A stretch of DNA of 52,561 nt from Lactobacillus hominis DSM 23910 = CRBIP 24.179 (GCF_000296835.1 NZ_CAKE01000013.1:1-52561), one strand, 5' to 3'; counted from the stretch's first letter, positions 34,761 to 42,749 are shown. Notes: generated from the sequence alone by a model not told the origin. Made by a program: numbers and translations.

Positions 34761-36126
34761 AAAAGAAAGCCTCCAGCGTTATCTCGGTACTGATAAGCAC
34801 TTTGTCAAAACGCTAGGGGCTTTTGACTTATTAACCTTAGGAATTGGAGCCGTAATTGGAACCGGTATTTTCATCTTACCTGGAACAGTTGCTGCAACTG
34901 AAGCAGGCCCCGGCGTTACATTATCATTTATTGTTGCCGCTGCTGTGTGTGCATTATGCAGTATGTGTTATGCGGAACTGTCTTCAAGCATCCCCGTTGC
35001 CGGAAGTGCTTATTCATACGGCAACATCTTATACGGCGAAGTTATCGGCTGGATCTTAGGCTGGGCGCTAGTTTTAGAGTATATGTTATCAGTAGCTGCT
35101 GTTTCATCAGGATGGGCCGCTTACTTTAACTCGCTATTAAATAGTTTTGGGCTGCATATCCCGCACTTTTTAGAAGGACCTTATGATCCGTCTCATGGAA
35201 CTTATATCAATCTTTGGGCAGTTATCAGCGTGATTTTGATTGCAGTCCTGCTTTCACGTGGGATGAAATCTTCAATGAAGTTCAATAATGCCGCCGTAAT
35301 TATTAAGATTGCGATTATCTTCATCTTTATTGCAGTCGGCTTATTCTTCATTAAACCTAAGAACTATCAGCCATTTACTCCATTTGGCGCAAACGGCGTG
35401 CTTCATGGAGCTACGACAGTGTTCTTTGCATTTTTAGGATTCGACGTAGTATCTTCATCAGCTGCCGAAGTTAAAAATCCTAAAAAGAATATGCCAATCG
35501 GTATCATTGGAACTTTAATCATCGCTGCAGTTTTATATATGGGCGTATCTGTCGTCTTAACTGGGATGGTCAACTACAAGCAATTGGACGTAGCCAATCC
35601 TGTAGCTTATGCACTCAAGATGGTAAATCAGGGCTGGATCGCCGACTTACTTTCATTGGGTGCAATTGTTGGAATGAGTACGATGATGCTATCAATGATT
35701 TATTCATCATCGCGTTTGATCTATTCTATTGGTCGTGACGGATTATTACCTAGCTTTTTAGGCAAGATCGATAAAAGCGGGCTCCCTGAAAATGCACTCT
35801 GGATTGTCACGATCATCATCGCCTTAATGGGAGGATTATTCTCACTTGATGAATTAACTAGCTTAGTATCTATCGGAACGCTACTAGCATTTACTTTTGT
35901 TTCATTTGGCGTAATTTTACTACGTAAGCGCAAGGATATCCCTGAAGGGAACTTCCGCGTGCCACTTTATCCATTCATTCCGATTCTTTCAGGATTAGCC
36001 TGCATAGGGATGATGTGTTTCTTACACGCCAAAACATACCTATTTGCTGGAATTTGGTTTGCAGTCGGACTTTTGATTTACTTTGTTTATGGATATCGAC
36101 ACAGTAAGCTGAACAAGGTGCGATAG
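34741..36126 (+). CDS. APC-family amino-acid permease (cationic type)
   Basis: A 461-residue, roughly 12-14-helix transporter. LLTLGIGAVIGTGIFILPG is the first-helix APC signature, and AGPGVTLSFIVAA, AELSSSIPVAGSAYSY and FFAFLGFDVVSSSAAEVKNP place it with the YfnA/CAT-like basic or broad amino-acid permeases; the exact substrate is not deducible. The ATG at 34741 overlaps the last 20 bases of gatD and has GAGGA upstream, so it is coupled to gatD. Confidence 0.85.
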   Translation: MKLNLFRKESLQRYLGTDKHFVKTLGAFDLLTLGIGAVIGTGIFILPGTVAATEAGPGVTLSFIVAAAVCALCSMCYAELSSSIPVAGSAYSYGNILYGEVIGWILGWALVLEYMLSVAAVSSGWAAYFNSLLNSFGLHIPHFLEGPYDPSHGTYINLWAVISVILIAVLLSRGMKSSMKFNNAAVIIKIAIIFIFIAVGLFFIKPKNYQPFTPFGANGVLHGATTVFFAFLGFDVVSSSAAEVKNPKKNMPIGIIGTLIIAAVLYMGVSVVLTGMVNYKQLDVANPVAYALKMVNQGWIADLLSLGAIVGMSTMMLSMIYSSSRLIYSIGRDGLLPSFLGKIDKSGLPENALWIVTIIIALMGGLFSLDELTSLVSIGTLLAFTFVSFGVILLRKRKDIPEGNFRVPLYPFIPILSGLACIGMMCFLHAKTYLFAGIWFAVGLLIYFVYGYRHSKLNKVR

Positions 36127-36157
36127 TTATTAAGCTTTTGATATACTTGCATATGTT

Positions 36158-36190
36158 AAAATAGACTTAGCGATTGGCTAAGTCTATTTT
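36158..36190. terminator. Bidirectional terminator
   Basis: AAAATAGACTTAGC / GCTAAGTCTATTTT around a 5-base loop. T runs on both strands serve the permease gene (plus) and the small peptide gene (minus), whose stop lies 5 bases from the stem. Confidence 0.9.
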
Positions 36191-36195
36191 TTAAA

Positions 36196-36333
36196 TTATT
36201 TAGTATTTGTTTGATTAATTTGGTGGGTTGCTGGTGGTAGGAAGAAGAATTTGTCAGCTCCTACCCTGCGTGGAATCACATACAATAGACTAAAAAATAC
36301 TATTAATCCTGATAAAACTTTTATTTTTTTCAT
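36196..36333 (-). CDS. Small secreted-peptide gene divergent from Rgg
   Basis: A 45-residue ORF. It begins MKKIK, then a hydrophobic stretch VLSGLIVFFSLLYVI (residues 6-20), then PRRVGA, a possible signal-peptidase region, leaving a tail that starts DKFFFLPPA and ends NQTNTK. AGAAAGG lies 10 bases before the ATG, inside a palindrome that also gives the rgg gene its site. The stop codon falls directly before a bidirectional terminator. A short exported peptide facing an Rgg-type gene is the layout of peptide-pheromone systems (Rgg-SHP, ComRS), but the sequence is unlike known SHP or XIP peptides. Alternatives: bacteriocin-like peptide or a chance ORF. I see no clear promoter; it would lie within the rgg coding region. 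Confidence 0.55.
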   Translation of the reverse strand: MKKIKVLSGLIVFFSLLYVIPRRVGADKFFFLPPATHQINQTNTK

Positions 36334-36335
36334 TT

Positions 36336-36350
36336 AGAAAGGTCCTTTCT
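36336..36350. promoter_or_regulatory. Palindrome carrying both Shine-Dalgarno sites
   Basis: AGAAAGGTCCTTTCT is a 7+1+7 palindrome. It supplies AGAAAGG to the rgg ATG (8 bases away, plus strand) and to the peptide ATG (10 bases away, minus strand). The two start codons are only 17 bases apart, so each promoter must lie in the other gene. Confidence 0.7.
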
Positions 36351-37187
36351 ATGTTCGGAAAAGAATTTAAAAAATTGCGTAATGAACAACATATATCACT
36401 TACTAAAGCGGCAGAAAACGTAACAGCGCCTTCTACTCTTTCACGCTGGGAAAATGGGCAAATTGAGATGCGCTTTGATCAAGTTCTTGAACTCTTAAAT
36501 AATATTCACATTTCTCCACTTGAGTTTATCTCAATCACATCATTTTCCAGTCATACACCATTTATTGAAGAGATTGATAAAGCAGTTAAAGCAAATAATT
36601 CTTTAGAATTGAAACAGTTGTATTCTAAGTGGATAAAAATATATGCTACAACATTAAACATTGACGATCTATTCAACGCTGCAATGGCAGCCAATTTTTA
36701 TTCTTCTTTAACTAATATTGACCTTTTACCTTCAAAATATGTAAAAAAGCTTGAAACTATTTTTTCGGATATTACATATTGGAATCATTACTATATTAGT
36801 CGTTTTGGAAATTGTTTAGATTTACTTTCTCCACGCGCAATTTATGGATTGTCTATTCTGATTGTCAATAATATTTCAGAAACTAAAAATTCTGGTTATG
36901 AATATTTTATTGACACTTTTGATACTCTACTAAATGCTCTTACATCATTAATAGAAACAGATCCAGCTAAAGCCACAAAGTTAAGTAAAAAGATGAGTTC
37001 AATTTCTTTATCGAAATATTCTTTGTACTTAGATATACAGAAGCAATTTTTAGATGCTATTCTACTCTACAAAGCTACTAACAATAAACAACGTGTACTA
37101 GAAATTTTAAATGCAGTTGAAGCTCTTCATAGAGCCGATTTCTATGAAGAACTTAAAAATATTTTTAACTTTTTGACTAATGTTTAA
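36351..37187 (+). CDS. Rgg/GadR/MutR-type transcriptional regulator
   Basis: A 278-residue protein. Residues 1-65 are an HTH_3/XRE domain of the Rgg kind (FGKEFKKLRNEQHISLTKAAE, STLSRWENGQIEMRFDQVLELL). The remaining 210 residues are all-helical, as in the TPR-like peptide-binding domain of Rgg proteins. Such regulators sense short peptides imported by Opp and activate or repress nearby genes. The divergent peptide gene is a candidate ligand source, and the secreted glucosaminidase gene downstream a candidate target. Its codon use is very AT-rich, and a terminator follows. Confidence 0.8.
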   Translation: MFGKEFKKLRNEQHISLTKAAENVTAPSTLSRWENGQIEMRFDQVLELLNNIHISPLEFISITSFSSHTPFIEEIDKAVKANNSLELKQLYSKWIKIYATTLNIDDLFNAAMAANFYSSLTNIDLLPSKYVKKLETIFSDITYWNHYYISRFGNCLDLLSPRAIYGLSILIVNNISETKNSGYEYFIDTFDTLLNALTSLIETDPAKATKLSKKMSSISLSKYSLYLDIQKQFLDAILLYKATNNKQRVLEILNAVEALHRADFYEELKNIFNFLTNV

Positions 37188-37240
37188 ATAACGTTATTAA
37201 ACGTTAATAAAGATAACATCAATTAAAATAATAGAATTTT

Positions 37241-37269
37241 AGATTTTGCATTTCTGCAAAATCTTTTTT
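37241..37269 (+). terminator. Terminator of rgg
   Basis: The perfect stem AGATTTTGCA / TGCAAAATCT with loop TTTC is followed by TTTTT. Confidence 0.85.
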
Positions 37270-37328
37270 ATTTTCAACTTATTTCTTTATATTTGGATAT
37301 TTTTAGCCCTTTTACACAATATTCATTC

Positions 37329-37370
37329 CAAATCTGCAAAACAATCTAATGTGTATTTTCAAATCTGCAA
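37329..37370 (+). repeat. Two direct repeats before glucosaminidase gene
   Basis: CAAATCTGCAA occurs at 37329-37339 and 37360-37370, start to start 31 bp, i.e. three helical turns. The second copy overlaps the position of a poor -35 (CTGCAA) 17 bases before TATATT at 37388-37393. This is the arrangement of an activator-dependent promoter. Confidence 0.6.
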
Positions 37371-37417
37371 TAATTCTCGCTGTAACTTATATTAACTAAA
37401 AAATGAGGAGAAAAATT

Positions 37418-38623
37418 ATGAAGTTAACCAACAAGTTTATCGGAATTTCAGGTGCCACTTTAATGGCTTTATCTGCATTTAATGCTACAGCTTCTTCAGT
37501 ATTCGCTGAAACAACTGCTAATAATGGTGCTGAAGTAGAAAATACCATTAAAGAAAAACAAGCTGATGAAAAAGCTACTAAACAAAATGACAAACAAACT
37601 GTTAGCGTAAACAAAAACTCATCTATTGGACCTGGTTACTACAGTTCTAATGCTGGATTCCAAAACATTGCTCAACCATCTATCTTTATGAGTTTTTACA
37701 TGGCTTCATATCAAACTAACTTCTTGAATCAAATTAAAGCAGGAGCATTAGCAAGTAAGGCAAAAGGTGTTCTTCCATCAATTACTGCTGCTCAAGCTAT
37801 TATCGAAAGTGGTTGGGGAACATCAAAATTATCAACTCTCGGTAACAACTTATTTGGTATTAAAGGTTCATATAACGGACAATCTATTACATTCCCTACA
37901 TCAGAATATGCTCCAGGTCGTGGTTATTACACTATCAACGCAGCCTTTAGAAAATATCCATCCTGGTCTGCTTCAGTAGAAGATCACGCTAACTTCTTTA
38001 TTGATAATCCACGCTACCATAATATTCTCGGAAAGACCGACTACCATGAAGTAGCTCGCTTAATTCAACAAGACGGTTATGCAACTGCACCGAATTACGC
38101 TGCACAACTTATTAATGCTATCGATACTTACGGCTTAGCTGCTTGGGATCATGAAGCAGGTGGTAGCGCCGTAGCTTCCACACCTGTAGGAACTGTTCCA
38201 GAACCAGAACAAATTGCACAAATTGTCTACAAACCTGGGTATGGTGTCTTAGCCTTCCAAAATACTGGTAAATCAATTGCCGGTAGTAATTACAAATTTA
38301 AAGACGGTACTCGCTGGAAAGTCGTTAATACTAAAGTAATTAATGGCGAAGAAATGTACTTAGTTGGTAATAATACTTATATTCCTAAAAAATATACCAG
38401 CCACTATGACAATGGAATTATTACAATTCACTATCAACCAAATTATGGTGTAAATGCATTGCACGCCGATGGTACTCAAGTTCAAGGATCTAATAAAGTA
38501 TTTAAGACTGGTACCCGTTGGAACGTTAAGTACACGAGAGTAATTAATGGCGAAATTTGTTATCTTGTAGGTAACGATGAATACATCCCTAAGAAATATA
38601 CTCAATGGGGCAAAGGTGAATAA
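37418..38623 (+). CDS. Secreted N-acetylglucosaminidase with SLAP modules
   Basis: A 401-residue exported peptidoglycan hydrolase. Signal peptide residues 1-30 (MKLTNKFIGISG..., cleavage near SSVFA-ET), then a charged Lys/Gln/Asp-rich linker. The glucosaminidase domain (GH73/LytG type, about residues 95-245) has the catalytic Glu in AAQAIIESGWGTSKL and NNLFGIKG. Two C-terminal cell-wall-binding modules of the S-layer-protein type follow (DGTRWKVVNTKVINGEEMYL and TGTRWNVKYTRVINGEICYL, each ending YIPKKYT). It probably cuts glycan strands during cell separation. The ATG at 37418 follows GAGGAG; the frame is open five codons earlier. Confidence 0.88.
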   Translation: MKLTNKFIGISGATLMALSAFNATASSVFAETTANNGAEVENTIKEKQADEKATKQNDKQTVSVNKNSSIGPGYYSSNAGFQNIAQPSIFMSFYMASYQTNFLNQIKAGALASKAKGVLPSITAAQAIIESGWGTSKLSTLGNNLFGIKGSYNGQSITFPTSEYAPGRGYYTINAAFRKYPSWSASVEDHANFFIDNPRYHNILGKTDYHEVARLIQQDGYATAPNYAAQLINAIDTYGLAAWDHEAGGSAVASTPVGTVPEPEQIAQIVYKPGYGVLAFQNTGKSIAGSNYKFKDGTRWKVVNTKVINGEEMYLVGNNTYIPKKYTSHYDNGIITIHYQPNYGVNALHADGTQVQGSNKVFKTGTRWNVKYTRVINGEICYLVGNDEYIPKKYTQWGKGE

Positions 38624-38637
38624 CTACCTCATTTAGC

Positions 38638-38665
38638 TTGCATTTATTGCTATACGCTTTAGAAT
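38638..38665 (+). promoter_or_regulatory. Promoter of two-module SLAP gene
   Basis: TTGCAT (38638-38643) and TAGAAT (38660-38665) are spaced 16 bases apart. Confidence 0.5.
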
Positions 38666-38700
38666 TAAGAGTGAATACAGATTTATTTAGGAGGTTTATT

Positions 38701-39261
38701 ATGAAATATACCAAGTTTTTAGTCGCAGGGCTTGCCTTTCTTAGCTTAGGTGCAATCAGCGCACCAGCTGTTCATGCTTCTTCAGCATCAACAACGATTA
38801 CCGATCGAAAGCCTGATTTACAAGGCATTGCTAGAGTTACTTATAAGACTCCAATTGTAGTTTGGGCTCAACCAGGTCAACATCCTATTAACAAATATCT
38901 TCCTAGAAATAGTGGATGGAAATACTTCAAAGTTGTTCAAACTGCCGATGGTCAATATTGGTACAACTTAGGTGGTAATCAATGGATTCCATCTCGCTAT
39001 GTTAACTATGGTCAAGATCCTGGCATTGGCTTTATCGCTCCTACAGTTAACAAAAATACTGTAGTTACTGTCACAAACCCTAAAGGTACACGCATTTATA
39101 AAAATGCTGAACTTGCCGGTGGTACTAAGACTGCTGCTACTTCTAGAGTTTTACCACAAGGTTCAAGTTGGAAAGTCTTTAATTCAATTAATTACGGCGT
39201 TCCATACTACAACCTTGGCGGTAATCAATGGGTATCGGCCTTAGATGTTAAAGTAAGATAA
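38701..39261 (+). CDS. Secreted SLAP-domain protein, two modules
   Basis: A 186-residue cell-surface protein. Signal peptide residues 1-26 (MKYTKFLVAGLAFLSLGAIS, cleavage after VHA), then two S-layer-protein-type wall-binding modules, each closing with the block YWYNLGGNQWIPSRYV or YYNLGGNQWVSALDV. No enzymatic domain is present, so it is a wall-bound structural or adhesion protein. AGGAGG precedes the ATG at 38701 by 6 bases; the open frame extends 21 codons upstream into the promoter. Confidence 0.85.
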   Translation: MKYTKFLVAGLAFLSLGAISAPAVHASSASTTITDRKPDLQGIARVTYKTPIVVWAQPGQHPINKYLPRNSGWKYFKVVQTADGQYWYNLGGNQWIPSRYVNYGQDPGIGFIAPTVNKNTVVTVTNPKGTRIYKNAELAGGTKTAATSRVLPQGSSWKVFNSINYGVPYYNLGGNQWVSALDVKVR

Positions 39262-39266
39262 GCAAC

Positions 39267-39301
39267 AAATAAAGAGCAGAAAATTGTCCTGCTCTTTATT
39301 T
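39267..39301 (+). terminator. Terminator of two-module SLAP gene
   Basis: The 13-pair stem AAATAAAGAGCAG / CTGCTCTTTATTT with a 9-base loop. Confidence 0.8.
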
Positions 39302-39480
39302 AATTCCTCCAACATAAATTGATTTTCATAGCCCCTTGTTTTTCAATTATTAAATAAATTTAAAAAGTTTAAAGCAATACTATATTTTTTAAAATAACTT
39401 TAATTGTATGTTGCAATTTTCCCTAAAAAGAGTAGACTAACAATGAAATTTGTAACTGTATTAAAAGGAAGAATGTAATT

Positions 39481-40905
39481 ATGAACTCAAAGAAATCTCT
39501 CGCTCTTGGCGTTGGTATTTGCGCATTAGCCTTAACAGCTGTAGCAACCCCAGTGAAGGCTGCTGATACTACTGCTCAAAGCACAATCACTCAAACTTAC
39601 CAACCCAAGACGCAAAATGTTACTATCAACTATAAAGCTGACTTTGGTATTGCCGTTTGGTTACAACCAGGTAAAAATGTAATACCTGGTAAATTTGTTC
39701 CAGGTCAATCTACTGTTAAAGTAGCTGGAAGCCAATTGGTTAACGGCCATACCTGGTACTTATTAGCTGACAACTCAGGCTGGATTGATGGCTCATACGT
39801 AAAGATTGAAGCTTCTGCTCCAGCTAAGACCACAACTACAACTAACAAGACTACCAACACTAACACCAATACTAAAACTGATACTACTAAGACTCCTGCA
39901 AAGAGCGACAGTAAGACTGTCTACGCTGATGAAATCGTAACTGCTAGCAGTAACGGCGCTGTTGTTTACTCAGCACCTAGTGCAGCAGCTAAGACTAGCC
40001 GTACTTTAGCTAAAGGCTCTAACTGGAAGTCATTCTACCGCGTTGAAAATGGCTCAACTTGGTACAACTTAGGTGGTAACCAATTCGTATTAGCAAGCGA
40101 CTTAGCAACTAAGAACACATCTTCAACTGCTAAAGAAAACAAACCTGCTGATACTAAGAAAGATACTACTAAGACTAACACTACTTCAGATAAGAATGTA
40201 ACTGTTGTAGCAAGCAAGATTGTTAAAGTTGACAACGCTAAAGGTGCTGTAATTTACAGCAAGCCAACTACCACTGCTAAGACCAGCCGCGTTCTTCCAA
40301 ATGGTTCTCGCTGGAAGACTTTCTTACAAACTGATAATGGCATGTTATGGTACAACCTTGGTGGTAACCAATGGGTATTAGCAAGTGATTTAGACGCTTC
40401 AACTTCTACTAAGAAGGATACTACCAAGACTAATAATTCCAATAACAGTGGTTTTACTGACTACTCAAAAGTTCACCAAGGAACTGGCACTGTAACTGTT
40501 CACTACAAGCCAGGTTACGGTATCGCCGTTTGGTCACAACCAGGTAAAAACGCAATTCCTGGCAAGTACTTAAAGCACGGTACTTCTTGGAAATACTTCA
40601 AGTATGTAAATGTTAACGGCACAATTTGGTACAACTTGGGTGGTAACCAATGGGTTTCTGGTCAATACTTAATTAATAAGAATCCTGAAGGCATTGCAAG
40701 ATACAATTACCTTTCAAACTTCACAGTTAAGATCTCAAACCCTAAAGGTGCTAAAGTTTACGCTGATCCAAACTCCGGTATCACAACTGGACGCGTTCTT
40801 CCAAAGAACAGTAACTGGAAAGCTTACCAAGTGCTAGGCAACGGCGATCGTTGGTACAACCTTGGTGGTAACCAATGGGTTATGCAAGAAGATACTTGGA
40901 ACTAA
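39481..40905 (+). CDS. Secreted SLAP-domain protein, five modules
   Basis: A 474-residue surface protein. The signal peptide ends near VKAAD (residue 27). Five wall-binding modules follow: one lone module, two modules set in Thr/Lys/Asn-rich linkers (e.g. TTTTTNKTTNTNTNTKTD), and a closing pair. The block WYNLGGNQWV or a close variant ends four of the five; the first ends WYLLADNSGWI. The closing pair resembles the two modules of the protein at 38701, which suggests duplication. The DNA of the WYNLGGNQ blocks is nearly identical, making them repeat tracts prone to recombination. AAAAGGAAG precedes the ATG. Function: wall-attached, non-enzymatic. Confidence 0.85.
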   Translation: MNSKKSLALGVGICALALTAVATPVKAADTTAQSTITQTYQPKTQNVTINYKADFGIAVWLQPGKNVIPGKFVPGQSTVKVAGSQLVNGHTWYLLADNSGWIDGSYVKIEASAPAKTTTTTNKTTNTNTNTKTDTTKTPAKSDSKTVYADEIVTASSNGAVVYSAPSAAAKTSRTLAKGSNWKSFYRVENGSTWYNLGGNQFVLASDLATKNTSSTAKENKPADTKKDTTKTNTTSDKNVTVVASKIVKVDNAKGAVIYSKPTTTAKTSRVLPNGSRWKTFLQTDNGMLWYNLGGNQWVLASDLDASTSTKKDTTKTNNSNNSGFTDYSKVHQGTGTVTVHYKPGYGIAVWSQPGKNAIPGKYLKHGTSWKYFKYVNVNGTIWYNLGGNQWVSGQYLINKNPEGIARYNYLSNFTVKISNPKGAKVYADPNSGITTGRVLPKNSNWKAYQVLGNGDRWYNLGGNQWVMQEDTWN

Positions 40906-40925
40906 TTAAATCCTAGATACAAAAA

Positions 40926-40966
40926 GATCCTGAAACTCTACAATTAGAGAATTTCAGGATTTTTTC
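40926..40966 (+). terminator. Terminator of five-module SLAP gene
   Basis: ATCCTGAAA with CTCT pairs with AGAG and TTTCAGGAT, followed by TTTTTT. Confidence 0.8.
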
Positions 40967-40980
40967 TTCGCCTAAAAATT

Positions 40981-41403
40981 TTACTTAAGACGATTTTTAA
41001 CTAATAGTACAATGCCAATAATTACGGCAATTTCAGGAATCAACGCTTGCGTCCAAACTAAAGGTCGATGCCACAAGATCACCATGGCAATAATCCCAGA
41101 CAACGTCAAAATAACTCCTAAATTACCCAAATTATTTCTGTCAAACTTCTTAGGGACATGCATTATAAGCGAGCTAACAAATAAAATAGCGCCAATAATA
41201 ATGAATATTGTAGCTAAAAAAGTTAAAACCGAATTTTCATCAAAATCATTTCTAACTGGCAATGCACTCAAAGCCAACACTGCGCCGCAAATCATGAAAT
41301 TAATGCCAACCGTCCAGATACTAAAGTCAAAACTGAACGTCTTAAGACACAGATACGCAACTATCAAACAAATAATGATATTTATAAATACAAGCACTAA
41401 CAT
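40981..41403 (-). CDS. Small unknown membrane protein
   Basis: A 140-residue protein with four to five hydrophobic helices (starting LVFINIIICLIVAYLCL) and short charged loops (PVRNDFDEN, MHVPKKFDRNN). I do not recognise a family. It follows the EamA transporter gene by 9 bases in the same direction and is probably co-transcribed with it. Confidence 0.65.
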   Translation of the reverse strand: MLVLVFINIIICLIVAYLCLKTFSFDFSIWTVGINFMICGAVLALSALPVRNDFDENSVLTFLATIFIIIGAILFVSSLIMHVPKKFDRNNLGNLGVILTLSGIIAMVILWHRPLVWTQALIPEIAVIIGIVLLVKNRLK

Positions 41404-41412
41404 CTTTATCCT

Positions 41413-42327
41413 CTATTCTTTTAGCGCAGTAGATTTATTCTTCTTTTTCGGTTGCCAGTTAAGTGCCAGCACTGCCAAAATAATCATTACCGACCCTACC
41501 CAATCAATTGGCACCATAGTTAAATTAAAGACAATTACTGAACCAATAGTCGCAGATACCGGTTCAAATGCATCAAGCAAACTTGCAGTAGATGGTTGAA
41601 TGTAACGCAGCGATCCCATCATCCATTGGAATGGAATCAAAGTACCAATTACAATTACGCCAGCCATTAACCAAAATACATTTATATTATTTGGTAAGTG
41701 TGGCCATACAGGATGCACAATTAACAATGCAATTCCGGCAGATAGTAGTCCCCAGCCGGTCACAACCAAGCTTGAAGTATGATCAAGCAAGCGTCGCGGA
41801 ATTAAAGTATTAGTAGCTACCCCAACTGCCGATAAAAAGCCCCAAAATAAGACGCTAGGCGACAAAGATAGTTGATTAAAGTGACCATGCGTAGCTAAGA
41901 AAAATACGCCGACAAAGGCTACAATAGCAGCTATAACATCAATTGCCCGCAGCACTTGGTGTTCAAAAACAACCATATAAAGCATCACAAAAAATGGTCC
42001 CACAAATTGCAAGATCGTCGCAATAGAAGCATTAGCCTGCTGCACTACTACGAAATAACAATACTGCACCGGCAATAATCCTAACAGTCCGTATGAAAAA
42101 ACGGTAATGGCATCTTTTTTATTAGTTACGGTCTTTAATGGTTTTTTACCCGTCAATTGTGCGAAAACTAATAAAATTACTCCACTAACTATCATTCTTA
42201 CTTGAGAAATCCAAATTGGCGTAATTTCGCTACTAATATTAAATAATCCACGCGCAAACAAGCCCGATATTCCCCAAAACACACAGGCCAATGCCGCTAA
42301 ACAAGTCCACAATCTTTTTTTCGACAT
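41413..42327 (-). CDS. EamA/DMT-family transporter
   Basis: A 304-residue, ten-helix drug/metabolite transporter with two EamA repeats. FWGISGLFARGLFNIS begins the first repeat, and PFFVMLYMVVFEHQVLRAIDVIAAIVAFVGVFFL is typical of the first-repeat end. FEPVSATIGSVIVFNLTMVPIDWVGSVMI ends the second. The substrate is unknown; many relatives export amino acids or other metabolites. GGAGAG precedes the ATG. Confidence 0.88.
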   Translation of the reverse strand: MSKKRLWTCLAALACVFWGISGLFARGLFNISSEITPIWISQVRMIVSGVILLVFAQLTGKKPLKTVTNKKDAITVFSYGLLGLLPVQYCYFVVVQQANASIATILQFVGPFFVMLYMVVFEHQVLRAIDVIAAIVAFVGVFFLATHGHFNQLSLSPSVLFWGFLSAVGVATNTLIPRRLLDHTSSLVVTGWGLLSAGIALLIVHPVWPHLPNNINVFWLMAGVIVIGTLIPFQWMMGSLRYIQPSTASLLDAFEPVSATIGSVIVFNLTMVPIDWVGSVMIILAVLALNWQPKKKNKSTALKE

Positions 42328-42449
42328 TAAATTCTCTCCTTAAAATCTTCCTTGTTCATATTAACAAAAATCTCAAATTAATTCTTGCAATATTTATCTG
42401 AATAAGTTTTAATATAATCAATACTTAATTCAAAGTTTTCTAAAAGCTA

Positions 42450-42716
42450 TGAAAAAGACGAGTAAATAAACTATTCTTTCAGTGAGTTAACGTTAGTGCG
42501 AAGTTAGCAGACCCTGGTTTATCGAAAAACACTTTTTCTCGCTGCACACTGAAATAAATTTTCTTTAAACTAAGTGCTGCCGTCTTCGATACGTTATCTT
42601 ATCGATAGAATATGATTGTATTCTATAAGCTGGTCTAGCAATGCTAGACAATTTAGGTGGTACCGCGGAAAAAAGCCTTTCGTCCTGAGAATTTCAGAAG
42701 CGAAGGGCTTTTTCTT
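42450..42716 (+). promoter_or_regulatory. T-box leader of asnA
   Basis: The tRNA-sensing leader. AAGACG (42455-42460) and CGTCTT (42581-42586) close stem I. GTCTAGC / GCTAGAC (42633-42649) is stem III. GGTGGTACCGCG (42656-42667) is the T-box sequence that pairs with the tRNA acceptor end. AAAAGCCTTTCG / CGAAGGGCTTTT (42671-42712) followed by T residues is the terminator. An AAC triplet in AAACTAAGTG before the stem I closing strand is the probable specifier, which fits tRNA-Asn and the asparagine synthetase downstream. This leader fills most of the 422-base gap between the EamA gene and asnA. Confidence 0.92.
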
Positions 42717-42749
42717 TACTTCTAAATCTAATTAAAGAAGGAAAACATT

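Noticed and set aside
39443-39478. 11-codon ORF directly before the five-module SLAP gene
   Set aside because: It starts at the predicted transcription start site with no ribosome binding site; it is just the spacer holding the AAAAGGAAG site.
39838-40440. Thr/Lys-rich repeats as a CRISPR array or satellite
   Set aside because: They are in frame, encode protein linkers between SLAP modules, and lack regular repeat-spacer spacing.
41012-41599. 195-residue plus-strand ORF
   Set aside because: It is antisense to the small membrane protein and the EamA gene, both with proper membrane-protein patterns; its composition (Lys/Ile/Thr-rich) is that of a shadow frame.
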